38,420 bases of DNA from an uncultured Corynebacterium sp. (GCA_946222625.1 CAMILJ010000003.1:1-38420); one strand, 5' to 3'; shown: positions 15,032 through 22,468, numbered from the stretch's first letter. Numbers and translations: made by a program. The notes: generated by a model not told the origin, from the sequence alone.

Positions 15032-15604
15032 TTAAGCGGTACCGGCTGGTGCTAGTGGCACTGCTGATTGCAGGATGGCAAAGGGGCGTGAATCGGCGGG
15101 GTAATGGAGCTGGCGAAGGAAGTCGCTAAAGCCCATTTTGCGGTAGAGGCCGAAGGCGGAATTGGCTTCATTGGGAACCTCAGGTGTGGAGAGCAGGATG
15201 TAGCGGGCGGGGAGGTTCCAGGCCAGTGCTTCGAGCAGCGCACGGCCCAGACCGTGGCCCTGTGCTTCGGGCACTACGTGGATTTCCGCCAACTCAAAAT
15301 AGTTGTGGAGAACCTCTTCTTGCTCTGGGGTTGCGCCGCCGTTGCTGGCGAGCGCTCGGCGGAGTTGCTTGTCCCACCAGGTATCAGGAGAGCCTAGAAA
15401 GCCGTAGGCAAAGCCGGTGATGCCGTCTTCGGTGGTGGCCGCCACGCAGGAAAACCCCGGGCGTATGAGATCTCCGCGCCACCGCATGATGGAGCTGTTG
15501 CGTACTGAGGGGTCATAGTTCATTGCTGCAATGTAGATATCCACCAAGTGCGGCAGGGCAATGGCGAACTCTTGGGGGCTTAGGCGGCGCAGCGTGTAAC
15601 TCAC
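15032..15604 (-). CDS. GNAT-family N-acetyltransferase
   Basis: A 190-residue cytoplasmic acetyltransferase. The acetyl-CoA-binding block is EIHVVPEAQGHGLGRALLEAL, with the Q-x-x-G-x-G loop, and the C-terminal FGLYRKMGFSDF is also typical of the fold. The substrate cannot be told from sequence; a small metabolite or antibiotic-like amine is possible. The frame is open to 15679, but homology-like sequence begins with SYTLRRLSPQEF, so I take the GTG at 15604. TGTTAT lies 7 bases upstream and is only a weak match to the hexamer pattern. The intergenic space to idsA is short, with no hairpin. Confidence 0.78.
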   Translation of the reverse strand: MSYTLRRLSPQEFAIALPHLVDIYIAAMNYDPSVRNSSIMRWRGDLIRPGFSCVAATTEDGITGFAYGFLGSPDTWWDKQLRRALASNGGATPEQEEVLHNYFELAEIHVVPEAQGHGLGRALLEALAWNLPARYILLSTPEVPNEANSAFGLYRKMGFSDFLRQLHYPADSRPFAILQSAVPLAPAGTA

Positions 15605-15712
15605 ATGTCTAATAACAACAGATTCTCGCGGTATGTGAAAGCAGGCGGCGAACCCTTCCCAGGCAAATTTGATGTGCATGTTCGAAAAATATGGAGAAGT
15701 TCGGTAAATCTG

Positions 15713-15741
15713 TTGTCAAAATCGAACAAGTGAACTAAAAT
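15713..15741 (+). promoter_or_regulatory. Sigma-A promoter with a degenerate SOS box in its spacer
   Basis: TTGTCA (15713-15718), a 17-base spacer and TAAAAT (15736-15741) form a near-consensus promoter. A LexA-like sequence occupies 15722-15737: TCGAACAAGTGAACTA against the corynebacterial TCGAA(A/C)A-N2-TGTTCGA, matching except for three bases in the right half. The position over the spacer and -10 is right for repression. Confidence 0.5.
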
Positions 15742-15771
15742 TGGGGGTGGATGTAGGAAGGTGGCTTTAAG

Positions 15772-15870
15772 GTGAATCGCGTCAACAAACAACGACAGGA
15801 AATCAACAACACAGTCTCTATCGACAAACTCAGGATGAAGCCCAAGGGGGAGAGGTCATGGCACAGGTAA
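15772..15870 (+). CDS. Possible 32-codon leader ORF overlapping the HEPN-like gene
   Basis: A GTG at 15772 with GTAGGAAGG upstream (15754-15761) opens a frame of 32 codons ending in TAA at 15868-15870. The product would be basic and hydrophilic (it contains VNKQRQEINN and ends GERSWHR). It runs past the ATG of the next gene at 15858 by 13 bases in another frame, so its translation could couple to or interfere with that gene. I recognise no family and it may be noise; the evidence is spacing, start and ribosome binding site only. Confidence 0.3.
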   Translation: MNRVNKQRQEINNTVSIDKLRMKPKGERSWHR

Positions 15871-16301
15871 TCTCAGCAACAGCAGCGGCGCGGAGCCGTA
15901 ACCGGGAGGCGTTGCAGTGTGTACGCCGGGATCGTTTCGTGGGGCAAGCGTTGGATTTGTTGGTGGACGCGCGTCAGAGCGCCGCGGAGGGGCGTTTCGC
16001 GGATGCTTTAGAAATGGCCTACCGCGCATCGCTGCGCGCTGCCGGTGCTCGCGTGGCGGCGTCCACGGTGTCACGTCGCCGGCGCTTGCCTACCTCCGCT
16101 TGGGAGCAAGTGGCGCTCATCGGCCCGGCTGATGCGCAGTGGGCAGCGGAGTTTAAGGACTATTCGCGTGTGCGTTCGCGAGTGGCATCCGGACTGGATC
16201 CGGTCCCTGATCCTGATACGGTCTATCGCTATGTGGCGCTTGCCGCCCGCTATGTGGATGCGACTGAGTCTGAGCTGGGGTTCGGTGGTCTCGCGGCTTA
16301 A
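15858..16301 (+). CDS. SAV_6107-type HEPN-domain protein
   Basis: A 147-residue helical cytoplasmic protein. The stretch from about residue 27, FVGQALDLLVDARQSAAEG, followed by ALEMAYRASLRAAGARV, resembles the helical hairpin of the SAV_6107-like HEPN family of actinobacteria; no other domain is evident. Function is unknown. HEPN proteins may act as RNases or bind nucleotides, but I do not see a clear R-x4-6-H catalytic motif. A strong ribosome binding site, GGGGGAGAGG (15846-15855), precedes the ATG. The promoter at 15713 with an SOS-like box suggests induction after DNA damage. The gene lies between the GNAT gene and the DUF3040 gene upstream of the dcw cluster. Confidence 0.65.
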   Translation: MAQVISATAAARSRNREALQCVRRDRFVGQALDLLVDARQSAAEGRFADALEMAYRASLRAAGARVAASTVSRRRRLPTSAWEQVALIGPADAQWAAEFKDYSRVRSRVASGLDPVPDPDTVYRYVALAARYVDATESELGFGGLAA

Positions 16302-16383
16302 TGCGGAGCGCAGGGCCCTGGCGGTGTGGTGAAGTGCGGTTAAAAACGTGCGGACTGTCTTTGCGGGAACTATCTCGCTATCC

Positions 16384-16389
16384 TTGACG
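16384..16389 (+). promoter_or_regulatory. Candidate -35 element of the DUF3040 gene
   Basis: TTGACG at 16384-16389, with TATTTC at 16408-16413 (18-base spacer) as a weak -10. The gene start is at 16456. Confidence 0.35.
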
Positions 16390-16455
16390 TTATAGAGGCA
16401 GTAATCCTATTTCCCAGTTCCACTACCTAAACCCCAACCCACTACGGAGGACGCT

Positions 16456-16863
16456 GTGGCCCTTTCTGAGCACGAACAGCAAGCGTTGCGTGAAATTGAG
16501 CAGTCGTTGCTGGCCAATGATCCTGATTTTGGTGCGTCGGTGTCCGGTGAAACTTCTTTCGGCGCGAACTCGGGCGCTATCACCCTCCGTGGGGTTGCCT
16601 TGATTGTTGTCGGTCTCTGCATGATGGTGGGCGGAATTGCATTGGCCCAGCAATCCCTGTGGTTTGTGAGCCTCTCGGTTCTCGGCTTCCTGGTCATGTT
16701 TGGATCCGGCGTCTGGATGCTGCGCGGGAACTCGGAAGATTCTCTGGCTGCAGTCGGTGCGCAGTCGTCCATTCGGGGCCGCGGCAAGCAATCCAAGAAG
16801 GGTGGTAGCGACGTTGGGAACCGCCTCGAAGACAATTTCCGTCGTCGCTTTGAAGGCCGCTAA
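16456..16863 (+). CDS. DUF3040 small membrane protein
   Basis: A 135-residue protein of the DUF3040 family. It opens with LSEHEQQALREIEQSLLA, the family's conserved amphipathic segment. Two membrane helices follow (about 46-64 and 68-88), and the C-terminal cytoplasmic part is rich in Arg, Lys, Ser and Gly. The GTG start follows ACGGAGG (16444-16450) by 5 bases. The gene is found upstream of mraZ in corynebacteria and mycobacteria, which suggests a role in the envelope or division, but no function is established that I can read. A strong bidirectional terminator at 16894-16921 follows. Confidence 0.85.
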   Translation: MALSEHEQQALREIEQSLLANDPDFGASVSGETSFGANSGAITLRGVALIVVGLCMMVGGIALAQQSLWFVSLSVLGFLVMFGSGVWMLRGNSEDSLAAVGAQSSIRGRGKQSKKGGSDVGNRLEDNFRRRFEGR

Positions 16864-16893
16864 GCGCATAAGCGCCTAAAAGCCGGTCCGAAG

Positions 16894-16924
16894 AGCCCTC
16901 CGCTGTAATCCGCGGAGGGCTTTT
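16894..16924. terminator. Bidirectional terminator between the DUF3040 and tetR genes
   Basis: A perfect 10-bp stem, AGCCCTCCGC (16894-16903) with GCGGAGGGCT (16912-16921), followed by TTTT on the plus strand. On the minus strand the hairpin is followed by only a short purine-to-pyrimidine tail. It can stop both convergent genes. Confidence 0.85.
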
Positions 16925-16950
16925 CGATGCGGTGGCCTAGGGGCGGTGGC

Positions 16951-17517
16951 CTAGGACAGGATGGCTTCGGCCATTGCGTAAAGGGTTTGTGTTGCGCACT
17001 TGAGCTTTTCCGGTGAGCCGTCCGCCAGCTCAGAGGCTCGGACGATGGCCGCATTGAGCAACGAGATATCTACTGAGGAAACGCCGGGGCAGAACTCGTC
17101 AACGATGGTGGCGAATCCGCCATGTGACTTCTGCACTGCCTCGTCAGCAAAGGCTTGGGGGAAGTGCTGTGCGGCGGTCATCAAATGGCCGTGCGCACTA
17201 TGAATAAAGAGCTCGAGCGTAGCGTCGACATAGGCGTGGATACGCTTCTTAGGCTCCGGGGAGGCTACCGCCATGGCAGCCTCGAGCTGCTCATTCCACG
17301 ATTGGGTGGCCTGAATTAGCAACTGCACCAGTAGATCGTGCTGGGATGATACGTATCGATAGACGCTGGGGCGGGCAAGACCGACCTCCGCGGCGACTTC
17401 GGCCAAGGTGGGGACTGCACCATGGCTAGTGATGATCAGCTTTTCGGCAGCCTCGAGCACCGCGCGGTGCTGGACAGCGCGGTGCTCGGCTACTGTCGTT
17501 TCAGTGATCTTTGGCAT
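16951..17517 (-). CDS. TetR-family transcriptional regulator
   Basis: A 188-residue repressor. The N-terminal helix-turn-helix is at about residues 36-58 (TLAEVAAEVGLARPSVYRYV), and the rest is a helical ligand-binding domain. The middle contains a His-rich stretch, HSAHGHLMTAAQHF. It lies 35 bases downstream of the ABC transporter ATPase on the same strand. TAGACT (17530-17525) stands 7 bases before its ATG, so it may also have its own leaderless mRNA. The perfect palindrome upstream of the transporter operon (19459-19475) is the likely operator. The ligand is unknown. Confidence 0.88.
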   Translation of the reverse strand: MPKITETTVAEHRAVQHRAVLEAAEKLIITSHGAVPTLAEVAAEVGLARPSVYRYVSSQHDLLVQLLIQATQSWNEQLEAAMAVASPEPKKRIHAYVDATLELFIHSAHGHLMTAAQHFPQAFADEAVQKSHGGFATIVDEFCPGVSSVDISLLNAAIVRASELADGSPEKLKCATQTLYAMAEAILS

Positions 17518-17524
17518 GCGTGTG

Positions 17525-17530
17525 AGTCTA
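17525..17530 (-). promoter_or_regulatory. -10 hexamer of a predicted leaderless tetR transcript
   Basis: TAGACT on the minus strand, 7 bases before the ATG at 17517, within the short gap after the ATPase gene. Confidence 0.5.
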
Positions 17531-17552
17531 CGTTAAGCTGCGCATTCTTTGC

Positions 17553-18242
17553 TTATCGCTGGGCGGAGGTGGTGGCCGGTGTTAAGCGGCCGTCGACCAT
17601 CTCATAGACCTTGTCGCAGTGATCAAGAACCTCGTAGTCGTGAGTGACCATAACGCCCGCGACGTTGAAGTCATGGCACTCTTGTGCCAAGAGCGCAACG
17701 ATCTCCTGGGAGCGTGCGCGATCCAGGGCTGCGGTGGGTTCGTCGACAAGCAGCACCTGTGGGTCGCCAACGAGTGCGCGCGCGATGCCAACGCGCTGCC
17801 GTTCACCGCCGGACAGGCTACCCGGGCGGTGCTTGGCGCGATGTTTCATGCCAACCTTGTCGAGGAGTTCGGTGCTGGAGTAGCGCCCAGTCTTACCAAT
17901 GACTTTGCTGGCCAGTTCGATCTGTTCCTCCGCAGTCAACGCGGAAGGAAGGTTACCGGTGGACTGGAATACGAAGCCGATATGGTTGCGGCGGATCTGT
18001 GCCAGATCGGCGTCGCCAAGCTGCACGATGTCCTCGCCCGCGACGAGGACCTGGCCGGAATCGGGCGTCGTCAATGCGCCCGCAACAGCGAGCAGTGTGG
18101 ACTTACCGGAACCTGAAGGCCCAACCACAGCAACGAATTCGCCGGGGTTGATACTGAGGTTGACGGAATCGAGTGCCTTAACCTGCGAGTCGCCGTCGCT
18201 GTAGCTGACGGTGACGTCTTTTAGTTCCAAAGCTGGGCTCAT
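17553..18242 (-). CDS. ABC exporter ATPase (MacB/LolD/HrtA-like)
   Basis: A 229-residue cytoplasmic ATPase. Walker A is GPSGSGKST (41-49), the Q loop Gln93 lies in FVFQ, the signature is LSGGERQR (143-150), Walker B is LLVDEP (164-169) and the switch His is His201. The overall sequence is of the type paired with FtsX-like permeases (MacB, LolCDE, DevA, HrtA). The ATG overlaps the permease stop by 4 bases, so translation is coupled. The complete motif set indicates an active enzyme. The substrate is set by the permease and is not known. Confidence 0.9.
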   Translation of the reverse strand: MSPALELKDVTVSYSDGDSQVKALDSVNLSINPGEFVAVVGPSGSGKSTLLAVAGALTTPDSGQVLVAGEDIVQLGDADLAQIRRNHIGFVFQSTGNLPSALTAEEQIELASKVIGKTGRYSSTELLDKVGMKHRAKHRPGSLSGGERQRVGIARALVGDPQVLLVDEPTAALDRARSQEIVALLAQECHDFNVAGVMVTHDYEVLDHCDKVYEMVDGRLTPATTSAQR

Positions 18243-19387
18243 CGGTTTTCTCCTAGGGCTGCGAGGGGGTTGGTTCGGGTGACACGGACAACGGCGATGA
18301 AAGCGCCGAGCAATCCAGCGACGAAGAGGATGAGGCCGCCACTGATAACGGAACTGAATTCGGTGGCATAAGGCATGGCAGTCTGCTCCAGGAAACTGCC
18401 CAGACCGACGGCGACAAGCGCGCCTGCCAGGATGGACAAGATAAGGATGACGACTGCCTGTCCGAGGCTATCGCGCAACAAGAAGCCCTTGGTCGCGCCC
18501 ATCGCGCGGAGGGTGGCGATATTACCGGCCCGCTGAATGGTCCACACGAGGAAGAAGGCGCCGGTCACGAGCGCGGCAATGACATACAGGAACCACGTGA
18601 TCATGGACAAGGTCATCATCTCAGCGGTATAGCCGGGGGAGGAGTCGAAGCTTTCCTTGAGGGTTCGAACATCAAGGCCGGACTGTTCCGTGAGGGTGTC
18701 CGTGTCCGGCTTGTCTGCCGTGCGGGCGACGATGACGGAGGCTTCGTCATAAGCGTCCGGGTTCACGGCTTCACCGTGGCGACCACCAGCGTGGATTTCT
18801 TGCCAGATGTCGAGCGGCAAGTAGGCAACGTCCACGTGCCCGAAGGTGCGCTGGTTATCGGTAAACCCAACGACATTCAGCGGGATATCCAAGCGATCGA
18901 GCGTGATGGTGTCGCCGACCTCGATGCCCTCATCTTGCAGGGTGGAGGAGACGATGATGTCGTGCTTGGTGTTGCTGGGCTGGCCATCGACCCGGTTGGT
19001 ATCAAGTGCGGGCAAGCCTGCCGGTGCCACGAAGGAGTCCGGTTCTACTCCCAGCAGGGTCAGGTCCACTGCCGTGCCGTCTTGGTTATGGGCATTGGCG
19101 ATGGTCAGTCCAAGAGGAGCGGCCTCCTCCACGCCGTCGTGCTGAGCGAAGGATGTGCTATCAGAGGCGTCGACAACCGAGCGTGTGAAAGCTGAATCTT
19201 TCTGGGTGCCGTCGGCGAAAGCGACGACGTCGGCATCCATTGCTTTTAGTCCGGAGACGCCGTCGTTGACCAAACCTGCTGTGAGGCCGGAGATGATGAC
19301 GACGAGCATGGACATGAGGGCAAGGACAACGCCCATGAGGATGAATCGGGTACGCGCGAAGAGCATCTCGCGCCAAGCTAGATACAT
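18239..19387 (-). CDS. FtsX/MacB-type ABC exporter permease (HrtB/DevC-like)
   Basis: A 382-residue permease with the type VII topology: a first helix at about 16-38, a large extracytoplasmic domain (about 45-255), then three helices near the C-terminus. It starts YLAWREMLFARTRF, as in HrtB- and DevC-like proteins. Such exporters move lipids, peptides or heme out of the membrane. The combination with a TetR regulator resembles the heme-efflux hrtRBA arrangement of Firmicutes, but heme is only one option. AGGAAG lies about 10 bases before the ATG. The three-gene cassette sits between the DUF3040 gene and mraZ, which I regard as an accessory place. Confidence 0.82.
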   Translation of the reverse strand: MYLAWREMLFARTRFILMGVVLALMSMLVVIISGLTAGLVNDGVSGLKAMDADVVAFADGTQKDSAFTRSVVDASDSTSFAQHDGVEEAAPLGLTIANAHNQDGTAVDLTLLGVEPDSFVAPAGLPALDTNRVDGQPSNTKHDIIVSSTLQDEGIEVGDTITLDRLDIPLNVVGFTDNQRTFGHVDVAYLPLDIWQEIHAGGRHGEAVNPDAYDEASVIVARTADKPDTDTLTEQSGLDVRTLKESFDSSPGYTAEMMTLSMITWFLYVIAALVTGAFFLVWTIQRAGNIATLRAMGATKGFLLRDSLGQAVVILILSILAGALVAVGLGSFLEQTAMPYATEFSSVISGGLILFVAGLLGAFIAVVRVTRTNPLAALGENR

Positions 19388-19458
19388 AGGGGATCTTCCT
19401 AGTGGGTGAAGAAAATTGATGAGGTGCCATCCCGCAGTTCACAAGATGGCAACACTCT

Positions 19459-19487
19459 GTTTCTATCATAGAAACGGGGCGTTTCTA
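19459..19487 (-). promoter_or_regulatory. TetR operator over the exporter promoter
   Basis: A perfect 17-base palindrome, GTTTCTATCATAGAAAC (19459-19475), plus an extra half-site GTTTCTA (19481-19487) that begins 22 bases from the first, about two helical turns. On the minus strand TATGAT (19469-19464) inside the palindrome is a good -10 for the permease gene at 19387. Binding here would block transcription of the transporter and of tetR itself. Confidence 0.7.
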
Positions 19488-19802
19488 AAAAGGGGCGGTG
19501 GCGACGGCGCTTTTTGACGCCCTCCCTCAATTCCCCACTTTCACCCACCGTGCGCGGGCTAGGGGGCTGGAGCCCTGGGGACTGCTGACGGTTTTGTGGG
19601 GATGGGCCGGACAAAGCTGCAGGATTCTGGGACTGGTGGGAAGATTTAGCTTCTAAGGGGTGGGAGTTGCGTGCGTGATTACGTGGGGAAGACCTCTACT
19701 TTGGCGGTATGTCAAGGGGGTGCCGGGAAAACTTCCCACCGGAAAAACAGCCTTTTATCTGGGGTTTAGTGTGACACGCGGGCGGAAGGGGTGTTAAAGG
19801 TG

Positions 19803-19842
19803 TTGGTGGTGGGGGAAAGTGGGGTAGAGTGGGGCGCAGCGG
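19803..19842 (+). promoter_or_regulatory. mraZ promoter with MraZ-binding repeats
   Basis: GTGGGG occurs at 19809, 19819 and 19829, exactly every 10 bases, with a degenerate fourth copy GCGGAG at 19839. MraZ binds direct GTGGG-type repeats spaced one turn apart in its own promoter. A possible promoter, TTGGTG (19803-19808) and TAGAGT (19825-19830), lies under the repeats, so MraZ would repress the cluster. Confidence 0.75.
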
Positions 19843-19909
19843 AGGAGAGTTGTTCTCTTGTCGCGAGAGGAATCCGGAGTTTTCGAGTGACAGGAAGGTG
19901 GACCCGGGG

Positions 19910-20344
19910 ATGTTTCTCGGCACCTACACTCCCAAGCTCGATGACAAAGGGCGGCTTACGCTTCCAGCGAAGTTTCGCGAAGAACTGGCCGGTGGCCTCA
20001 TGGTCACCAAGGGACAGGATCACTCGCTTGCGGTGTACCCGCGCGAGGAGTTCGCGGCACGAGCCAGGAAGGCTGCGGCTGTGTCTCGTACCAACCCAGA
20101 CGCACGTGCGTTCATCCGTAACTTGGCAGCGAGTGCGGACGAACAACGTCCCGATGGGCACGGGCGTATCACGCTGTCTGCAGGCCACCGTGAGTACGCA
20201 AACCTGACGAAGGAATGCGTAGTCGTGGGCTCGGTCGACTTCCTCGAAATCTGGGACGCAGCCGCATGGGCTGAATACCAGGCGCAAACTGAAGACGCTT
20301 ACTCGGCGGCAGACGCCGATGACGTACTTGCCGGACTGCTTTAG
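19910..20344 (+). CDS. mraZ: Transcriptional regulator MraZ
   Basis: A 144-residue MraZ with two SpoVT-AbrB-like halves. The first has FLGTYTPKLDDKGRLTLPAKFR and the second has DGHGRITLSAGHREYANL, each with the D-x-x-GR motif of the fold. It binds DNA as a ring of subunits and represses the dcw cluster. The ATG at 19910 follows AGGAAGG (19892-19898); the frame is open to 19829, but the family starts at MF-LGTY. The GTGGGG repeats directly upstream fit autoregulation. It is the first gene of the division cluster. Confidence 0.95.
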   Translation: MFLGTYTPKLDDKGRLTLPAKFREELAGGLMVTKGQDHSLAVYPREEFAARARKAAAVSRTNPDARAFIRNLAASADEQRPDGHGRITLSAGHREYANLTKECVVVGSVDFLEIWDAAAWAEYQAQTEDAYSAADADDVLAGLL

Positions 20345-20384
20345 GGCTAGCCCGGCGCACCAAGAGTGCGTGTACGGACTCTGC

Positions 20385-20434
20385 CCGAGGAGGATGAGCT
20401 GGTGTACTTCCCCGACATCAGAACCCTTCCTCGG
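20385..20434 (+). other. Hairpin in the mraZ-rsmH intergenic leader
   Basis: CCGAGGA (20385-20391) pairs with TCCTCGG (20428-20434), extended after a mismatch by CTG with CAG. The loop is 36 bases. A smaller hairpin, TCGAT with ATCGA, lies near 20453-20467. The 174-base gap has no gene that I can support. Confidence 0.35.
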
Positions 20435-20518
20435 ACAGGGCCCTATACGCACTCGATTTTATATCGACCAGATCAGACAGCAGCCTCAGGCGCCTGAACG
20501 GAAAGGGGGACAGCAGCT

Positions 20519-21559
20519 GTGGACCGCAACGGCATTACCTACGACGTGAACGACAACCACGGCCATGTCCCCGTCATGCGTGCGCGCATGGCCCAGCTGC
20601 TCGCCCCAGCGGTTGAAGCGGCAGGGGAGAACGCAGTGATTGTCGACGGCACCCTAGGCGCCGGCGGCCACAGTGAGTACTTCCTCAACTGCTTTCCGAC
20701 CGCACGCATCATTGGCGTGGACCGTGATTCCGCCTCCTTGAGCAAAGCTTCTCGACGTCTCAGCCCCTTCGCCGACCGCTTCGTCGCCGTCAACGCGCGC
20801 TTCGACGAAGTGGGCAGCGCCATTGCGCAGGGCGAGCACGAAATCTTTTCTATCGCGCGGGAGCACGGCATTGCCGGGGCGCTGTTTGATCTTGGTGTGT
20901 CATCCATGCAGCTCGATCAGGTAGACCGCGGATTTGCGTACAAGACCGACGCACCGCTGGATATGCGCATGGACCCACGTCAGGAAATGACGGCCGCCGA
21001 CATCCTGAATACGTATAGTCACGGCGAGCTTGCGCGCATCCTCAAGACTTATGGCGATGAGCGCTTCGCCGGCAAGATTGCATCCGCTGTGGTCAGGGAA
21101 AGGGAAAAGGAGCCTTTTAGTAATTCCGCGCGGTTGGTGGAGCTGTTGTACGCCGCTATTCCGGCGGCAACGCGCCGCACTGGCGGCCACCCAGCGAAGC
21201 GAACCTTCCAGGCTTTGCGCGTTGAGGTCAACCGTGAGCTTGAAGCGATTGAGCAGGTTATCCCTGTGGTAACGGACGCTCTGGCCGTTGGTGGGCGCGC
21301 GGTGTTTATGAGCTACCAGTCGCTCGAAGATCGCATCGTCAAGCATGCCTTCACCAAACTCAGCACCTCGACCACACCGGCGGGCCTGCCCATGGATCTT
21401 CCGGGCACCGCTGCGCACTACTCCATTGTGACGCGTGGGGCCGAAAAGGCGAGCGAGGAAGAGATTGCGGAGAACCCGCGGGCGGCATCCGTCCGGGTGC
21501 GCGCTCTCGAGCGACTTGAAGGGACCCCGTCTTTTCATGAACCGGGAGGTAAGCCATGA
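20519..21559 (+). CDS. rsmH: 16S rRNA (cytosine1402-N4)-methyltransferase
   Basis: A 346-residue SAM-dependent methyltransferase (MraW) that methylates C1402 in the P site of 16S rRNA. It has the entry motif GHVPVM, the SAM loop DGTLGAGGHSEYF (43-55), GVDRDSASL, the catalytic-region motif FDLGVSSMQLD and the C-terminal PAKRTFQALRVEVNREL. The GTG start is preceded by GAAAGGGGGA (20501-20510). The stop overlaps the ftsL start in ATGA, indicating translational coupling. Confidence 0.95.
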   Translation: MDRNGITYDVNDNHGHVPVMRARMAQLLAPAVEAAGENAVIVDGTLGAGGHSEYFLNCFPTARIIGVDRDSASLSKASRRLSPFADRFVAVNARFDEVGSAIAQGEHEIFSIAREHGIAGALFDLGVSSMQLDQVDRGFAYKTDAPLDMRMDPRQEMTAADILNTYSHGELARILKTYGDERFAGKIASAVVREREKEPFSNSARLVELLYAAIPAATRRTGGHPAKRTFQALRVEVNRELEAIEQVIPVVTDALAVGGRAVFMSYQSLEDRIVKHAFTKLSTSTTPAGLPMDLPGTAAHYSIVTRGAEKASEEEIAENPRAASVRVRALERLEGTPSFHEPGGKP

Positions 21560-22392
21560 CGCTGAGAGACCGCACTGCACAGGCAACCGACCGCCGCGAC
21601 CACGAGAGGACCCACACCATGGGCGCTAGCCGCGATTTCACTACTGGAGCCGACGTCTCGGGGCAGGGGACCGCACTGCTTGAGCGAGGTCGCCGTACTA
21701 CGCCGCTGCCCAGCCGCACTCCGCATCGCGGTACAGTGCCCTCACGACGAGGCGCAACGAGTCTGCGGGGAAACCGCCTTGGGTCGAAGCAGGTAGTGAG
21801 CAATCGTGGGCGCCGTGTTGTGCAGCCCACGCGGGTCACTGGTCTTTTCGCCCGCCTGTCCTTCATTGCCATCGGCCTACTTATCGCTGGTGTGGCTGCG
21901 GCGATGTGGCTTTCGGGCTTGTCGACGTCCCAGACTTTCAAGATTCAGGAGCTTACCGCCCAGGAATCCATGCTGGATAACCAGCTAGAAACTCTCAACC
22001 GAGACTTGGAGAATGTCCGCTCCGCCTCGGATATCGCTCGCCGCGCTCATGAAGCCAGGATGGGTATCCCGGTACAGCCGGGCGTTGTGGAAGTCGGTCC
22101 GGACGGCGACGTCGAACAAAAGCGTGAGGCAACTCCGGATATGGAATCGGTCATCGATGTCAACGGCGAGCCCGTCCGCCCGGGGCAGGCTTCCAGTGAC
22201 CCGAACGCGACTGCGAACATGTCCGACAACCTGAATGCCCGCCCGAATCTCAACGGAAGGCAAGGCGAGCGTGAGAGCTCTGCTCCGAATGATTCGCGTT
22301 CAGGAGACAACTCCGAGGGAGGTCAGTCGGGAGAAGGAAACGTAGAGCTGCCGGACATCCCGGCTCAGGCTCCTTACGCCGCTCGGGGGTAG
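21556..22392 (+). CDS. ftsL: FtsL-like division protein
   Basis: A 278-residue bitopic membrane protein with FtsL architecture and position. A basic cytoplasmic region (1-98) is followed by one membrane helix (about 99-119) and an extracytoplasmic coiled coil (about 125-165, with QELTAQESMLDNQLETLNRD), then a long low-complexity tail rich in Asn, Gly, Pro and Glu. FtsL-like proteins bridge FtsQ and the FtsW-FtsI synthase at the septum. Sequence similarity in this family is weak, so the call rests on topology and place between rsmH and ftsI. It is longer than the E. coli protein, as is usual in actinobacteria. The ATG overlaps the rsmH stop. Confidence 0.85.
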   Translation: MTLRDRTAQATDRRDHERTHTMGASRDFTTGADVSGQGTALLERGRRTTPLPSRTPHRGTVPSRRGATSLRGNRLGSKQVVSNRGRRVVQPTRVTGLFARLSFIAIGLLIAGVAAAMWLSGLSTSQTFKIQELTAQESMLDNQLETLNRDLENVRSASDIARRAHEARMGIPVQPGVVEVGPDGDVEQKREATPDMESVIDVNGEPVRPGQASSDPNATANMSDNLNARPNLNGRQGERESSAPNDSRSGDNSEGGQSGEGNVELPDIPAQAPYAARG

Positions 22393-22468
22393 AATCCCTT
22401 CCCGCTTCGCGCGTGCCTGCGTGGACGGGCGGCGATTATAGGGCACAATTCGGGATGAGTTCGTCTCC

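Larger units (their letters stand above)
19388..19909. other. Intergenic region between the exporter and mraZ
   Basis: This 522-base gap holds the TetR operator (19459-19487), a GTGGG pair in reverse orientation (19533-19548), and the mraZ promoter with its MraZ boxes (19803-19842). The middle, about 19550-19800, is G-rich with scattered single GTGGG words and a small hairpin near 19725-19740 (GGGAA-aac-TTCCC). I see no gene there. Confidence 0.6.

Noticed and set aside
15682..15697. A second SOS-like box, TCGAAAAATATGGAGA
   Set aside because: Only the left half fits; the right half has no resemblance to TGTTCGA.
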